A DNA stretch of 64,000 nucleotides from Pontibacter anaerobius (GTDB lineage: Bacteria > Bacteroidota > Bacteroidia > Cytophagales > Hymenobacteraceae): positions 62,001-126,000 of the forward strand of contig NZ_JAPFQO010000002.1 in the NCBI RefSeq assembly GCF_026241195.1, written 5' to 3'. Shown here piece after piece: positions 7,935-16,322 of this stretch. Position 1 is the first letter of the stretch. Each line of letters begins with the position of its first letter. Below the pieces are notes generated by a model. That model saw nothing but the letters and a program-made list of their open reading frames with translations. It ran no database searches and was not told the origin of the DNA. The translations under genes and the position numbers were made by a program.

Positions 7935-10358
7935 ATGGAGCCATTTATTAAGTTTTTCAAAGAGATCAGCTATAAAGACCTGAGCAAGGTGGGGGGCAAA
8001 AACGCCTCCTTGGGAGAGATGTTCAACCAGCTTAACCCGGAAGGTATAAGTGTGCCCGACGGCTTTGCCACTACCGCTGCTGCCTACTGGTTTTTCCTGG
8101 AGCAAAACGACCTGCGCTCGCGGCTAAGCCAGGCGCTGGATAGCCTGGACACCGAGCAATTCTCAAATTTAAATGAAGTGGGCAGGAAATGCCGCGAGCT
8201 TGTGTTGGGCGCTACGTTTCCGGAGGAGATAAGACGGGAGATTGAGAAGGGGTATAGATACCTTACAACAGAATACGGGGAAAAAGTGTCGTTGGCGGTA
8301 CGCAGCAGCGCCACAGCCGAAGACCTGCCCACGGCCAGCTTTGCCGGACAGCTGGAAACCTATCTGAACGTGAGCGGCCTCCACAACCTGTACAATGCCT
8401 GCCACCATAGTTATGCATCGCTGTTTACCGATCGTGCCATCAAGTACAGGGTGGATAATGGATTTGAGCACATGCAGGTGGCCCTGTCGGTAGGCATACA
8501 GCTGATGGTGCGCTCCGATGAAGCCTGCTCCGGTGTGATGTTCACGCTGGACCCGGATACCGGTTTTGAGGATGCGGTCGTGATATCCGGTTCCTGGGGT
8601 TTGGGCGAGAACATTGTGCAGGGCGCTGTGAATACGGATGAGTTTGTTGTTTTCAAGCCGATGCTGGATAAGGCAAAGCAGCCGATCATCTCTCATAAAC
8701 TGGGCAGCAAAGCCAAAACAATGGTGTATGCCGAGAAGCAGGAGGGGGAGCTGCAAAGCCCGGCGGATGCCATTGTAAACGTGGATACGCCTTCGGAAAA
8801 GCAGGAGCAGTTTGTGTTGAAGGATGCGGAAGTGGTGCAGCTGGCGCGTTGGGGCAAGCGCATAGAAGAGCACTACAAGCAGCCCATGGATATTGAGTGG
8901 GCAAAAGACGGCGAGTCCGGCGACTTGTTTATTGTGCAGGCCAGACCCGAAACAGTGCAGAGCCAGCACAAGAACCAGGCATTCTTTACAGAGTATACTT
9001 TAAAGGAGGAAGGCAAGGTGCTTTGCTCCGGCATAGGCCTTAGCAGCCGCATCGTGTCTGGCGTGGCACGCATACTTCACTCACCGGATGAGATTGACAA
9101 GCTGCAGGAGGGAGAGGTGCTGGTGACCCGCAAAACCGACCCCGATTGGGACCCCATTCTCAAGAAGGCCATCGCCATAATTACCGAACAGGGCGGCCGC
9201 ACCAGCCATGCCGCTATAGTTGCCCGAGAGGTGGGCGCCGTAGCCGTGCTGGGTACGGATAATGCCACGCAAACCATACAGGACGGACAGGAGGTGACTG
9301 TCTCCACGGCGGGAGGCGAGACAGGCTACGTGTATGAAGGCAAGCTGGAGTGGAGCGAGAAGCAAACCGACATGAGCAAGCTCGAAAAACCCCAGACACA
9401 GGCCATGCTCATACTTGGTGATCCGGAGCAGGCGTTCAAATACTCTTTCCTGCCCAACGATGGGGTGGGGCTGATGCGCATGGAGTTCATCATCAATAAC
9501 TCCATACAGATACACCCCATGGCGCTGCGTAATTTTGATAAAGTTACGGATAAGCAGACGCGGGAAAAGATAGAGCAGCTCACGCACCACTACCCGAACA
9601 AGGAAGATTATTTTGTAGAGAAGCTGGCCGAGGCGACAAGTATAATTGCGGCCGCCTTTTACCCCAAGGATGTGATCGTGCGGATGAGTGATTTCAAATC
9701 GAATGAGTACGCTAACCTGGTTGGGGGTACCCAGTTTGAGCCGAACGAAGCGAACCCCATGATCGGGCTTAGGGGTGCCTCGCGCTATTACCACCCGCTG
9801 TACCAGGAGGGTTTTGAGCTGGAGTGCCGCGCGATGAAAAAGGTGCGGGAAGAGATGGGGATGGCCAATGTAAAACTCATGATCCCATTCTGCAGAACGG
9901 TAGAGGAGGGCAAAATAGTGGTTGACCTGATGGCAACGTATGGCCTGAAGCGTGGCGAAAACGGGCTGGAAGTATACGTGATGGTGGAGATACCGAGCAA
10001 CGCACTGTTGGCTGAGGAGTTCGCAGAGGTGTTCGACGGCTTCTCTATCGGCTCCAACGACCTGACACAGCTTACCGTGGGCGCAGACCGTGACTCCGGG
10101 TTGCTGAGCGATATTTTTACGCCTTTTGATGCAGCGGTGCAGCAACTGATTGTGATGACGCTGCAGAAAGCAAAGCAAACCGGAACTAAGGTCGGCCTCT
10201 GCGGCCAGGCGCCGAGTGATTATCCGCAGTACGCCTCGTTTCTGGTAGAGCACGGTATCAACAGCATCTCGTTTAACCCGGATGCCTTTTTTAAGGGAAT
10301 GGAGAACATGCTGCAGGCAGAAAAGGAGCGGGAGAAAGCAACTACGGCAGCGAAATAA
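7935..10358 (+). CDS. ppsA: Phosphoenolpyruvate synthase
   Basis: This 807-residue enzyme converts pyruvate, ATP and water to PEP, AMP and phosphate, the entry to gluconeogenesis. The N-terminal nucleotide-binding domain starts with VGGKNASLGEM. The swivelling phosphohistidine domain carries H425 in GGRTSHAAI. The C-terminal PEP/pyruvate barrel ends with the catalytic cysteine C756 in GLCGQAPSDYP. Length and order match classical PpsA, not pyruvate phosphate dikinase. Divergence from the acsA-like gene suggests joint use when growing on acetate or pyruvate. The start at the ATG at 7935 gives the normal N-terminus. It ends in a shared hairpin with the convergent PRC-barrel gene. Confidence 0.96.
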   Translation: MEPFIKFFKEISYKDLSKVGGKNASLGEMFNQLNPEGISVPDGFATTAAAYWFFLEQNDLRSRLSQALDSLDTEQFSNLNEVGRKCRELVLGATFPEEIRREIEKGYRYLTTEYGEKVSLAVRSSATAEDLPTASFAGQLETYLNVSGLHNLYNACHHSYASLFTDRAIKYRVDNGFEHMQVALSVGIQLMVRSDEACSGVMFTLDPDTGFEDAVVISGSWGLGENIVQGAVNTDEFVVFKPMLDKAKQPIISHKLGSKAKTMVYAEKQEGELQSPADAIVNVDTPSEKQEQFVLKDAEVVQLARWGKRIEEHYKQPMDIEWAKDGESGDLFIVQARPETVQSQHKNQAFFTEYTLKEEGKVLCSGIGLSSRIVSGVARILHSPDEIDKLQEGEVLVTRKTDPDWDPILKKAIAIITEQGGRTSHAAIVAREVGAVAVLGTDNATQTIQDGQEVTVSTAGGETGYVYEGKLEWSEKQTDMSKLEKPQTQAMLILGDPEQAFKYSFLPNDGVGLMRMEFIINNSIQIHPMALRNFDKVTDKQTREKIEQLTHHYPNKEDYFVEKLAEATSIIAAAFYPKDVIVRMSDFKSNEYANLVGGTQFEPNEANPMIGLRGASRYYHPLYQEGFELECRAMKKVREEMGMANVKLMIPFCRTVEEGKIVVDLMATYGLKRGENGLEVYVMVEIPSNALLAEEFAEVFDGFSIGSNDLTQLTVGADRDSGLLSDIFTPFDAAVQQLIVMTLQKAKQTGTKVGLCGQAPSDYPQYASFLVEHGINSISFNPDAFFKGMENMLQAEKEREKATTAAK

Positions 10359-10385
10359 AAAGCGAAGCGGAGCCGTACAAAAAAT

Positions 10386-10417
10386 GGCCCATCTGACGTA
10401 TTTTCATCAAATGGGCC
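10386..10417. terminator. Bidirectional hairpin terminator between ppsA and the PRC-barrel gene
   Basis: An 11-bp stem (10386-10396 and 10407-10417, one mismatch) with a 10-nt loop lies between convergent genes. The minus strand has a run of six T directly after the stem, so it fits best as terminator of the leftward PRC-barrel gene. It can also end ppsA. Confidence 0.7.
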
Positions 10418-10450
10418 GGGTCATGTTATATTATAAAGTTTAAGCTGCGC

Positions 10451-11197
10451 CTACAGGTCCAGGGCCCGTTTCTTCAGAAGTATAAATTCCTCTTCAGTAA
10501 TAGAGCCTTTCTCGCGCAAATGCTCCAGTCTTTCAATTGTGTTGATGGAGTCCTCTACAGTTTTAGGTCTTCGCTCCTCACTGTGCAGGTCTGCGGTTGA
10601 GAACTCTTCGTCCCGATCGTGGTCGCGGTTAGCGTAATTTTTCTCCCGGTGTACCTCCTGGTCCGAAGTATAAAATCGGTTCTCATCAAACGTCGCATCG
10701 TTGTAGAAATCACCGGAAATATAACCGGGGCGAGACTTGTGCGGCTGTTCCAGCGCTTCATTAAACTCAGCTCTGTGGTCTTCTGCTGTGCCAGGCATGG
10801 TATCTCGCTGAGACCTTTGTAGCGTGTCGCGCACGGCGTACTCATAGTCTTCCGTAATTGGCCCGCCCGGATAAATAGGGTAGCTGCCAACCGTTCTGGA
10901 GTCTATGGCCGAGATAAACACTTTTTTGCCTTTTTTATCGAGTGCGGCCACCCCAATCGGAACCAGCAGGTATTGATCCGAATCTGCGTTAAAGAACCGT
11001 CGGTCAGCCACCACAGAGAGGTAGCGAACTTTCATCGCCTCAGTGTCCACGATCATGTCTTTCACCATGCCAAGGCTTTCGCCGTCGGCACCCACTACAC
11101 GCCAGCCAAGCACGTCGGGGTTATCTTTGGCCACTTTATAGTCTTTCATGGCACTCAGCGGCACCAGGCGCTCGTTTCTTAATTCATCGTTATTCAT
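10451..11197 (-). CDS. PRC-barrel protein with C-terminal SHOCT domain
   Basis: This 248-residue soluble protein starts with a PRC-barrel domain (about 20-100; VLGWRVVGADGESLGMVKDM is the typical entry), a fold found in photosynthetic reaction-centre H subunits and in RNA-processing and stress proteins. A polar, charged linker follows. The last 30 residues form a SHOCT motif (ERLEHLREKGSITEEEFILL), a short oligomerisation or targeting module. It is preceded 21 bases upstream by a small single-span membrane protein gene, and both were probably transcribed together. The PRC domain here has nothing to do with photosynthesis. A stress or envelope role is an inference from its neighbours. Confidence 0.85.
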   Translation of the reverse strand: MNNDELRNERLVPLSAMKDYKVAKDNPDVLGWRVVGADGESLGMVKDMIVDTEAMKVRYLSVVADRRFFNADSDQYLLVPIGVAALDKKGKKVFISAIDSRTVGSYPIYPGGPITEDYEYAVRDTLQRSQRDTMPGTAEDHRAEFNEALEQPHKSRPGYISGDFYNDATFDENRFYTSDQEVHREKNYANRDHDRDEEFSTADLHSEERRPKTVEDSINTIERLEHLREKGSITEEEFILLKKRALDL

Positions 11198-11218
11198 AGC
11201 TCTATTCTTTTAATGCTT

Positions 11219-11422
11219 TTATACTATTGCGATAGATTTTGGAACATGCTCCGTATGTGCAGGTACAACCATGCCGGTAGCAGGCACCTCTTCATATTCC
11301 ACCTCATCAGGTTCGTTGGTGAGCTCATAAAGTGCCCAGGCAATAAGCGCTATAATTACCAGCAGCAGGATTACCCAGGGCCACATCGTCTTCTTTTTTC
11401 GCTCAATATTGATTTCAGCCAT
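11219..11422 (-). CDS. Small single-pass membrane protein
   Basis: This 67-residue protein has a basic N-terminus (NIERKKKT), one strong transmembrane helix (about 14-30, WPWVILLLVIIALIAW) and an acidic tail (NEPDEVEYEEVP). It lies 21 bases upstream of the PRC-barrel/SHOCT gene on the same strand, suggesting an operon in which it could anchor or partner that protein. No named family is recognised. The codon pattern, the charge distribution around the helix and the position support a real gene. Confidence 0.65.
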   Translation of the reverse strand: MAEINIERKKKTMWPWVILLLVIIALIAWALYELTNEPDEVEYEEVPATGMVVPAHTEHVPKSIAIV

Positions 11423-11617
11423 TTTCCTAGATTGTTTTTTCCATAGTTTCGTATCACTGCAGCGCCTGCCAAAAGTGCAGGCAACCTGCAGTTTTGGTAA
11501 TACGCTGAATGCGAGATATATGTTGAAAATGAACTGCTGAGGAAGTGGTATGCCTGATTTGCCGAAAAGGTTTACCGCAGGTGAGAGGAAAGCGTGCTAC
11601 CCACAGAAATAAAAAAA

Positions 11618-11635
11618 GGTGCCCATAGGGGCACC
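11618..11635 (-). terminator. Terminator of the cold-shock-domain gene
   Basis: A 7-bp GC-rich stem (11618-11624 and 11629-11635, loop ATAG) is followed on the minus strand by seven T residues. It lies about 60 bases past the stop codon at 11696. Confidence 0.8.
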
Positions 11636-11695
11636 CGAAATAGTCTCTTCCGGCAAGTGTGGAGACACTGCCAGGTTAAGAATAGTGGCTTCTAG

Positions 11696-12151
11696 CTAGA
11701 CAAGCTTTACATTAACGGCATTCAGCCCTTTTAGTCCCTTCTCTACCTCGAAGTTTACCTTGTCGTTTTCTTTTACCGGACCAGACAGGTCGTTCTGATG
11801 CACAAAAATGCTCTCGCCGGTATCGCTGTCCTTGATAAAGCCGTAGCCCTTGGATGTGTTGAAGAAAGTTATGGTACCAGTTCTGATCAGGTCAGCCGGG
11901 TCAAGCTCTGCCTGCTTCGGCACACCTATCTGTATATCCTCCTGCTTCACCACTTTCTTTTTCTTGGTTGGGTCCGGTGGGGTAGAGGTGATGTTACCAT
12001 CATCGTCTACATAGGCGAGCATCTCGTCCAGGCCTTGCCCTTTGCTGGATGAAGCTTTGCGCTCCTCCTTCTTCTGCTCTTTATCCTGCCTCTTTTTAAG
12101 CCTTTTCTTTTCTTTTTCTTTTTTACTAAAGGTTTCCTGTGATCTACCCAT
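11696..12151 (-). CDS. Cold-shock-domain protein with lysine-rich N-terminus
   Basis: This 151-residue protein joins a highly basic N-terminal region (about 1-40, mostly K, E, R and S, probably an unstructured or coiled RNA-binding tail) to a C-terminal cold-shock domain (about 88-151). The RNA-binding motifs are present as KGYGFIKD (RNP1) and SIFVHQND (RNP2). Cold-shock domains bind single-stranded RNA or DNA and act as RNA chaperones. The long charged extension sets it apart from the 65-residue CspA type encoded at 12561-12752. Such extended versions are common in Bacteroidota. It ends at a strong terminator. Confidence 0.92.
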   Translation of the reverse strand: MGRSQETFSKKEKEKKRLKKRQDKEQKKEERKASSSKGQGLDEMLAYVDDDGNITSTPPDPTKKKKVVKQEDIQIGVPKQAELDPADLIRTGTITFFNTSKGYGFIKDSDTGESIFVHQNDLSGPVKENDKVNFEVEKGLKGLNAVNVKLV

Positions 12152-12215
12152 ATATTGTTAATTGATCTTTGATGTTATGTTTTGTGAGCAATGGGGCGCT
12201 GCAGCCCTTTCATTT

Positions 12216-12443
12216 TTAATAACGGAACAGGAAATTTGTGCCGTTGCGAATCCATTTCTCAAAAAAAGAATTGTCGTTAAACTCGCCTGACACCAGTTCT
12301 TTTTCCGCCTCAATTTCTTTAGAGCGTGAGCTCATAAAGCTTTTTAGCTCGTCCTGGTTGTTTGGTATCCAGTCCTGTCCCTTCTTTAAGGCTACGCATA
12401 AATACTCACGTGTGGTTGGGTCTACGATATACTTTCTGTTCAT
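12216..12443 (-). CDS. Small hypothetical protein
   Basis: This 75-residue protein lies between two cold-shock-domain genes on the same strand. No family is recognised. It starts MNRKYIVDPTTREYL, is mixed in charge, has no signal peptide or membrane helix, and ends in aromatic and arginine residues (FLFRY). The ATG start, plausible codon use and tight spacing to its neighbours (64 bases to the next gene) support a real gene. Expression with the cold-shock genes is likely. Confidence 0.6.
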   Translation of the reverse strand: MNRKYIVDPTTREYLCVALKKGQDWIPNNQDELKSFMSSRSKEIEAEKELVSGEFNDNSFFEKWIRNGTNFLFRY

Positions 12444-12512
12444 GAGAGAGGGTTTTGGTTAATTAAATCGGAACGCAGCAAACACATGTCAGCTGCCACA
12501 GGTAAATAAAAA

Positions 12513-12533
12513 AGCCTTACTGAACGTAAGGCT
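12513..12533 (-). terminator. Terminator of the cspA-like gene
   Basis: An 8-bp stem (12513-12520 and 12526-12533) with a 5-nt loop is followed by a run of T residues on the minus strand, 28 bases past the stop codon at 12561. Confidence 0.8.
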
Positions 12534-12560
12534 CTTTTACTAATGACTTATATGTTAAAA

Positions 12561-12752
12561 CTAAGCACGCTTAACATTAACCGCATTTAGTCCTTTTCTG
12601 CCTTCCTGCAGCTCAAAAGTCACTTCGTCATTTTCTCTGATCTCGTGTACCAAACCTGATACGTGTACGAAGTACTCCTGATCTGAATTTGCTTCTTTAA
12701 TGAACCCAAAGCCTTTTGTGTCATTAAAGAATTTTACTGTTCCGTTATTCAT
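12561..12752 (-). CDS. cspA: CspA-type cold-shock protein
   Basis: This classical single-domain cold-shock protein of 63 residues is an RNA chaperone that melts structure in mRNA at low temperature. The canonical opening NNGTVKFFNDTKGFGFI contains RNP1 (KGFGFI), followed by RNP2 (YFVHV). The frame is open to a GTG at 12773, but the ATG at 12752 places the start directly before NNGTVKFF, as in the family, and was chosen. The spacer upstream (12753-12942) is AT-rich and could hold a structured 5' leader like those of other cold-shock mRNAs, though no fold was worked out. It shares the C-terminal KGLNAVNVK signature with the longer cold-shock-domain protein nearby. Confidence 0.95.
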   Translation of the reverse strand: MNNGTVKFFNDTKGFGFIKEANSDQEYFVHVSGLVHEIRENDEVTFELQEGRKGLNAVNVKRA

Positions 12753-12942
12753 ATTGTTTTGATTATTATACACCTACTACATTTTTGCAGGCATATTTGT
12801 TCATTATTTTTTACAATGTACGATAAAAAATTTACAAATCCGTGCTGAGCCACGCAAAAGAGGTTAATTATTTTATAAACTCCTTTCAGTCAAAGTATAA
12901 ATCAATGGCGAATATGGCCCGGTAATCTTAGGCTAAGGTTTT

Positions 12943-13737
12943 TTACTCCCGCTCCCAAACTTCGTTTATTTTTTTGCCTGTACTGCTTTGGCCACTGTGC
13001 AGCCACTTACCATCTTCCACTTTATAATTAAAGCCGAGGCTTGCGCCCACGCGGCTGGAGTCGCGGGAGAAGAACTCGATGTGCTCGGTATACTTTCCGT
13101 TTTCTGCCGTATAGGTGCCACCGCCTGTGCCGGAGAATTCTTTCGTCTCCGTATTAAAAGCTATCCACTGGAAACGGTTACCCGACAGAATTTTGAGCGT
13201 TTTCCTGGGGCCGGAGGTATGGATCGGGTTCACTTTGCCATCCTCCCCGGCACGCCCTGTAATGCGCCAGGTGCCTTCCAGAGGTGAGGCGGTGTTCTTG
13301 TCTGCTCTGGCCCAGGTCTGCTTCAGGTTATCTCCCGTTAGTTGCAGCTGTCCGTTTTGGAGGGTATACATCAGGGTATCCTGTGTGCCTACCGTAGCGG
13401 TGTCCAAGGTGTTGTACTCAAACTCTCGTGTTAGCATATCATCTGCTGCCAACGTATAGGTTCCACCAAAGGTGCCCAGGAACTGTTTGCCAGCCTTATC
13501 AAAGTATGCAACGGTAAAGTATCCGTCCTCCATCATGGCCACTGCCGTGGCACCCTTCGGCAGGGTGGCAAATTGTACTGTGCCAGAGCTCAGTTGCCAG
13601 GCTCCCTTCAATTTTTCCTGTTGCTGCATCTGCTGCTCTGTTCTTCCGGGAGCAGTGGGCTGCACAATGTGCTGCTGGTACAGGTTACCAAGTATAGATA
13701 CCGCAAAGCTTAAGGAGTATAACGTGATAAAGTGCAT
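12943..13737 (-). CDS. Secreted or periplasmic protein with duplicated beta-sandwich unit
   Basis: This 264-residue protein has a hydrophobic N-terminus (about 1-20) that could be a signal peptide or anchor, and a glutamine-rich stretch. Two homologous halves follow. Each half begins with LKGAWQLSSG or LEGTWRITGR, has a middle GGTYT motif (FGGTYTLA, GGGTYTAE), and closes with TWAR or VWERE. This looks like a tandem duplication of the lipocalin-like unit found in Bacteroidota proteins annotated only as membrane or secreted protein. The ligand and role are unknown. It is a single gene with its own promoter region. Confidence 0.75.
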   Translation of the reverse strand: MHFITLYSLSFAVSILGNLYQQHIVQPTAPGRTEQQMQQQEKLKGAWQLSSGTVQFATLPKGATAVAMMEDGYFTVAYFDKAGKQFLGTFGGTYTLAADDMLTREFEYNTLDTATVGTQDTLMYTLQNGQLQLTGDNLKQTWARADKNTASPLEGTWRITGRAGEDGKVNPIHTSGPRKTLKILSGNRFQWIAFNTETKEFSGTGGGTYTAENGKYTEHIEFFSRDSSRVGASLGFNYKVEDGKWLHSGQSSTGKKINEVWERE

Positions 13738-13888
13738 GGGTATAAGGTTTAGGTCCAGCCTGTAAAACGATGTGTTTGGCTTCAGGTTAGCGGTATCGGC
13801 GTGGGTTTATACTTTTATACTTCGTGATGAATGATGTGTATAGGGTTTACCGTTCTCGATGCGTTCACGACAAATCCAAAGTATAAAA

Positions 13889-13922
13889 AAACTGCCTCTC
13901 ATACTTAAAGGAGAGGCAGTTT
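13889..13922 (-). terminator. Terminator of the gnd-zwf-pgl operon
   Basis: A perfect 12-bp stem (13889-13900 and 13911-13922) with a 10-nt loop is followed by six T residues on the minus strand. It lies just past the pgl stop codon at 13935. Confidence 0.85.
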
Positions 13923-13934
13923 CATACTGTAGTC

Positions 13935-14663
13935 TTATTTAAACTTTTCTAACCGCGAAGCGGCTTTATCATCCACATACCAATACAACGACCCGTTTAA
14001 GGGATTTATGAGCTGCGACGGGTATTGCTCCGGGTTGCGCTCGCCTTCCAGCACCTCGTGCAGCGCCTGGGCTTTGCCATCTCCAAACGTCATGAAGAGG
14101 ACCCTTTTGGCCTGGTTAATAAGCGGTGCGGTTAAGGTGATGCGGTACATGGACTGTGGCGCCAGGTAATAGGCCTGCACCCAGCTGGATTTCTCCTGAA
14201 GCACCTCGGTACCCGGAAACAGAGAGGCCGTGTGGCCGTCGTCGCCCATGCCCAGCAAGATCAGGTCGAAGGCAGGGGACTGGTCCTGGAAATGGTCCTT
14301 CAGGATCTGCTCATACTTTTGAGCATACTTCTCTGGCTCCATTTCATCCCACATCGGGTAAATCTGCTCCTGCGGTACAGGTACCTTATCGAGCAGCAGC
14401 TCTTTGGCCATTTTGGCGTTGCTTCGCTCATCGGTTAAAGGCACCCAGCGCTCATCGCCCCAGAAAATATAGGTTTGCTGCCACGGCACCTGCTCTTTGT
14501 ACGGAGCCTGGGCCAGCAGTTGGTACAGTTGCTTCGGGGATGATCCTCCGGTTAAGGCCACCGTGAAACGGCCATTTTTCTGCACCGCCTCCTGCGCCGC
14601 CTGCACAAACAGTTCGGCTGCCTGCTGGCTGAGGTAAGCTGTATCTTTAAAGATGGTAACCAT
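13935..14663 (-). CDS. pgl: 6-phosphogluconolactonase
   Basis: This 242-residue enzyme hydrolyses 6-phosphogluconolactone in the oxidative pentose phosphate pathway. It belongs to the SOL/DevB type, related to glucosamine-6-phosphate isomerase. Signatures are ALTGGSSPKQLYQLL, FWGDERWVP and LLGMGDDGHTASLFPG. The frame extends further upstream, into the end of zwf, but the ATG at 14663 lies 20 bases after the zwf stop and gives the normal N-terminus (MVTIFKD). It is the last gene of gnd-zwf-pgl and is followed by a strong terminator. Confidence 0.95.
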   Translation of the reverse strand: MVTIFKDTAYLSQQAAELFVQAAQEAVQKNGRFTVALTGGSSPKQLYQLLAQAPYKEQVPWQQTYIFWGDERWVPLTDERSNAKMAKELLLDKVPVPQEQIYPMWDEMEPEKYAQKYEQILKDHFQDQSPAFDLILLGMGDDGHTASLFPGTEVLQEKSSWVQAYYLAPQSMYRITLTAPLINQAKRVLFMTFGDGKAQALHEVLEGERNPEQYPSQLINPLNGSLYWYVDDKAASRLEKFK

Positions 14664-14683
14664 ACGTGTAAGTCTTTTAAATT

Positions 14684-16192
14684 CTACTTCGCCTGTGCCA
14701 CGGTCCAGGTATGGCCTTGGCGCGCAATTAATGCCTCGGCGTTCTCCGGGCCCCACATGCCGGCCGGGTAGTTCGGGAATTCCAGCGACGGCCTTGATTC
14801 CCAGGTTTCCAGGATCGGCGTAATCACATCCCAGGCTACTTCTACCTGGTCAGAGCGCATAAACAAAGTGGCATCGCCTTGCATGGCATCCAGCAGCAGG
14901 GTCTCATAGGCTTCCGGCGATTGCGATTGGTGCGAGTACGCGTTAAAGTCGAACACCATCTCAGCCGGGGTCAGGGCCATATCCAAGCCTGGTTTTTTGG
15001 CTATAAACCTCAGGCGGATATCCATTTGGGGTTGTATGTTGATGATCAGGCGGTTCGGCAGGATATTATCCGACATGGCCGACGGGAACGTGAGGTGCGG
15101 CACAGAGCGGAACTGCACGGTAATGGAGGTCGTTTTCTCCTGCATGCGTTTACCGGTGCGCAGGTAAAACGGCACACCCTGCCAACGCCAGTTATCGAGA
15201 TAGAACTTAATGGCGGCGTAGGTCTCTATCGTAGAGTGCGGGTCTACCCCGGCCTCCTGGCGGTAGCCTGGCACCTGTTTGCCTTTCATCCAGCCCGGGC
15301 CGTACTGCCCGCGAACGGCATACTTGCCCACCTCCTCACGCGAGAGGCGGCGAACGGCTTGCAGCACATCCACTTTTCTGTTACGTATCTCCTCGGCCTC
15401 GAAAGAGATGGGAGGCTCCATGGCGACCATGCATAGCAGCTGCAGCAAATGGTTCTGGATCATGTCGCGCAAGGCGCCGGCTCCCTCGTAGTAGCCGCCG
15501 CGGTCTTCCACGCCAACCTCCTCTGCCACCGTTATCTGCACGTACTCAATGTAATTCCTGTTCCAGAGCGGCTCAAAAAGGGCGTTGGCAAAGCGGAAAG
15601 CAAGTATGTTCTGTACTGTCTCTTTGCCCAGGTAATGGTCTATGCGGTAGATCTGCGACTCCTGGAAAGTGCGGGTCAGGAGTTGATTCAGTTCCTTGGC
15701 TGATTTCAGGTCATGTCCGAAAGGTTTCTCCACCACAATGCGGTCAAGTTCCGGGTTGCTGGCAATACCCACCAGCCCGAGGTTTACGGTAATTGCCTCA
15801 ATAAAACGGGGCGATACGGAGAGGTAGAACATCCTGTTGGCGCGGGTGCCCCACATAGCTTCTATGCCCTCAATCTTATCAGCCAGCTGTCTGTAAGACT
15901 CCGGGTCGTTTATATCGGACTGCAGGTAATAGATGGAGCTTTGGAAGGATTCCCACTGTTCGTCGGTAGGCTTGCCGCTGCGCGAGAACTGCCCCAGTCC
16001 ATCGCGCAGGTGCTGCTGGTAATCATCGTCGTTAGGTTCAGAACGCCCTAAGCCGATCACGGCGAACTGCTCCGGCAGCCATCCATCCAGAAACAGGTTG
16101 TAAAAGGCAGGTATGAGTTTTCGGTTTGCCAAATCTCCGGTACCGCCGAATATAACTGCAATGGTGGGGGCCGTTTTTTGGGTTTCTTTCAT
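14684..16192 (-). CDS. zwf: Glucose-6-phosphate 1-dehydrogenase
   Basis: This 502-residue enzyme oxidises glucose 6-phosphate, producing NADPH or NADH. The dinucleotide-binding motif is [11 protein letters not shown], with GGTGD where many enzymes have GASGD. The catalytic signature [13 protein letters not shown] is intact, and the length is normal. It lies between gnd and pgl on the same strand, 130 bases after gnd and 20 bases before pgl. A weak TAnnTTTG-type box (TACCTTTG on the minus strand at 16255-16262) in the gnd-zwf gap might give zwf its own promoter, but no upstream -33 element was seen. Confidence 0.97.
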   Translation of the reverse strand: MKETQKTAPTIAVIFGGTGDLANRKLIPAFYNLFLDGWLPEQFAVIGLGRSEPNDDDYQQHLRDGLGQFSRSGKPTDEQWESFQSSIYYLQSDINDPESYRQLADKIEGIEAMWGTRANRMFYLSVSPRFIEAITVNLGLVGIASNPELDRIVVEKPFGHDLKSAKELNQLLTRTFQESQIYRIDHYLGKETVQNILAFRFANALFEPLWNRNYIEYVQITVAEEVGVEDRGGYYEGAGALRDMIQNHLLQLLCMVAMEPPISFEAEEIRNRKVDVLQAVRRLSREEVGKYAVRGQYGPGWMKGKQVPGYRQEAGVDPHSTIETYAAIKFYLDNWRWQGVPFYLRTGKRMQEKTTSITVQFRSVPHLTFPSAMSDNILPNRLIINIQPQMDIRLRFIAKKPGLDMALTPAEMVFDFNAYSHQSQSPEAYETLLLDAMQGDATLFMRSDQVEVAWDVITPILETWESRPSLEFPNYPAGMWGPENAEALIARQGHTWTVAQAK

Positions 16193-16322
16193 CAGGTGTT
16201 ATGTAATTGGGTATTTAACGGAGCAAAAATCTTTATAGTAGTGCGTAGCCGGTGCAAAGGTAAAGTATGGTTACTTCTGATTTCTCATTATACCTCTAAA
16301 AAAGCCTGCCGAGTTTAGAAAT

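Noticed and set aside
9081..10253. 390-codon leftward frame opposite ppsA
   Set aside because: It is a shadow of the highly conserved ppsA frame, without any recognisable domain.
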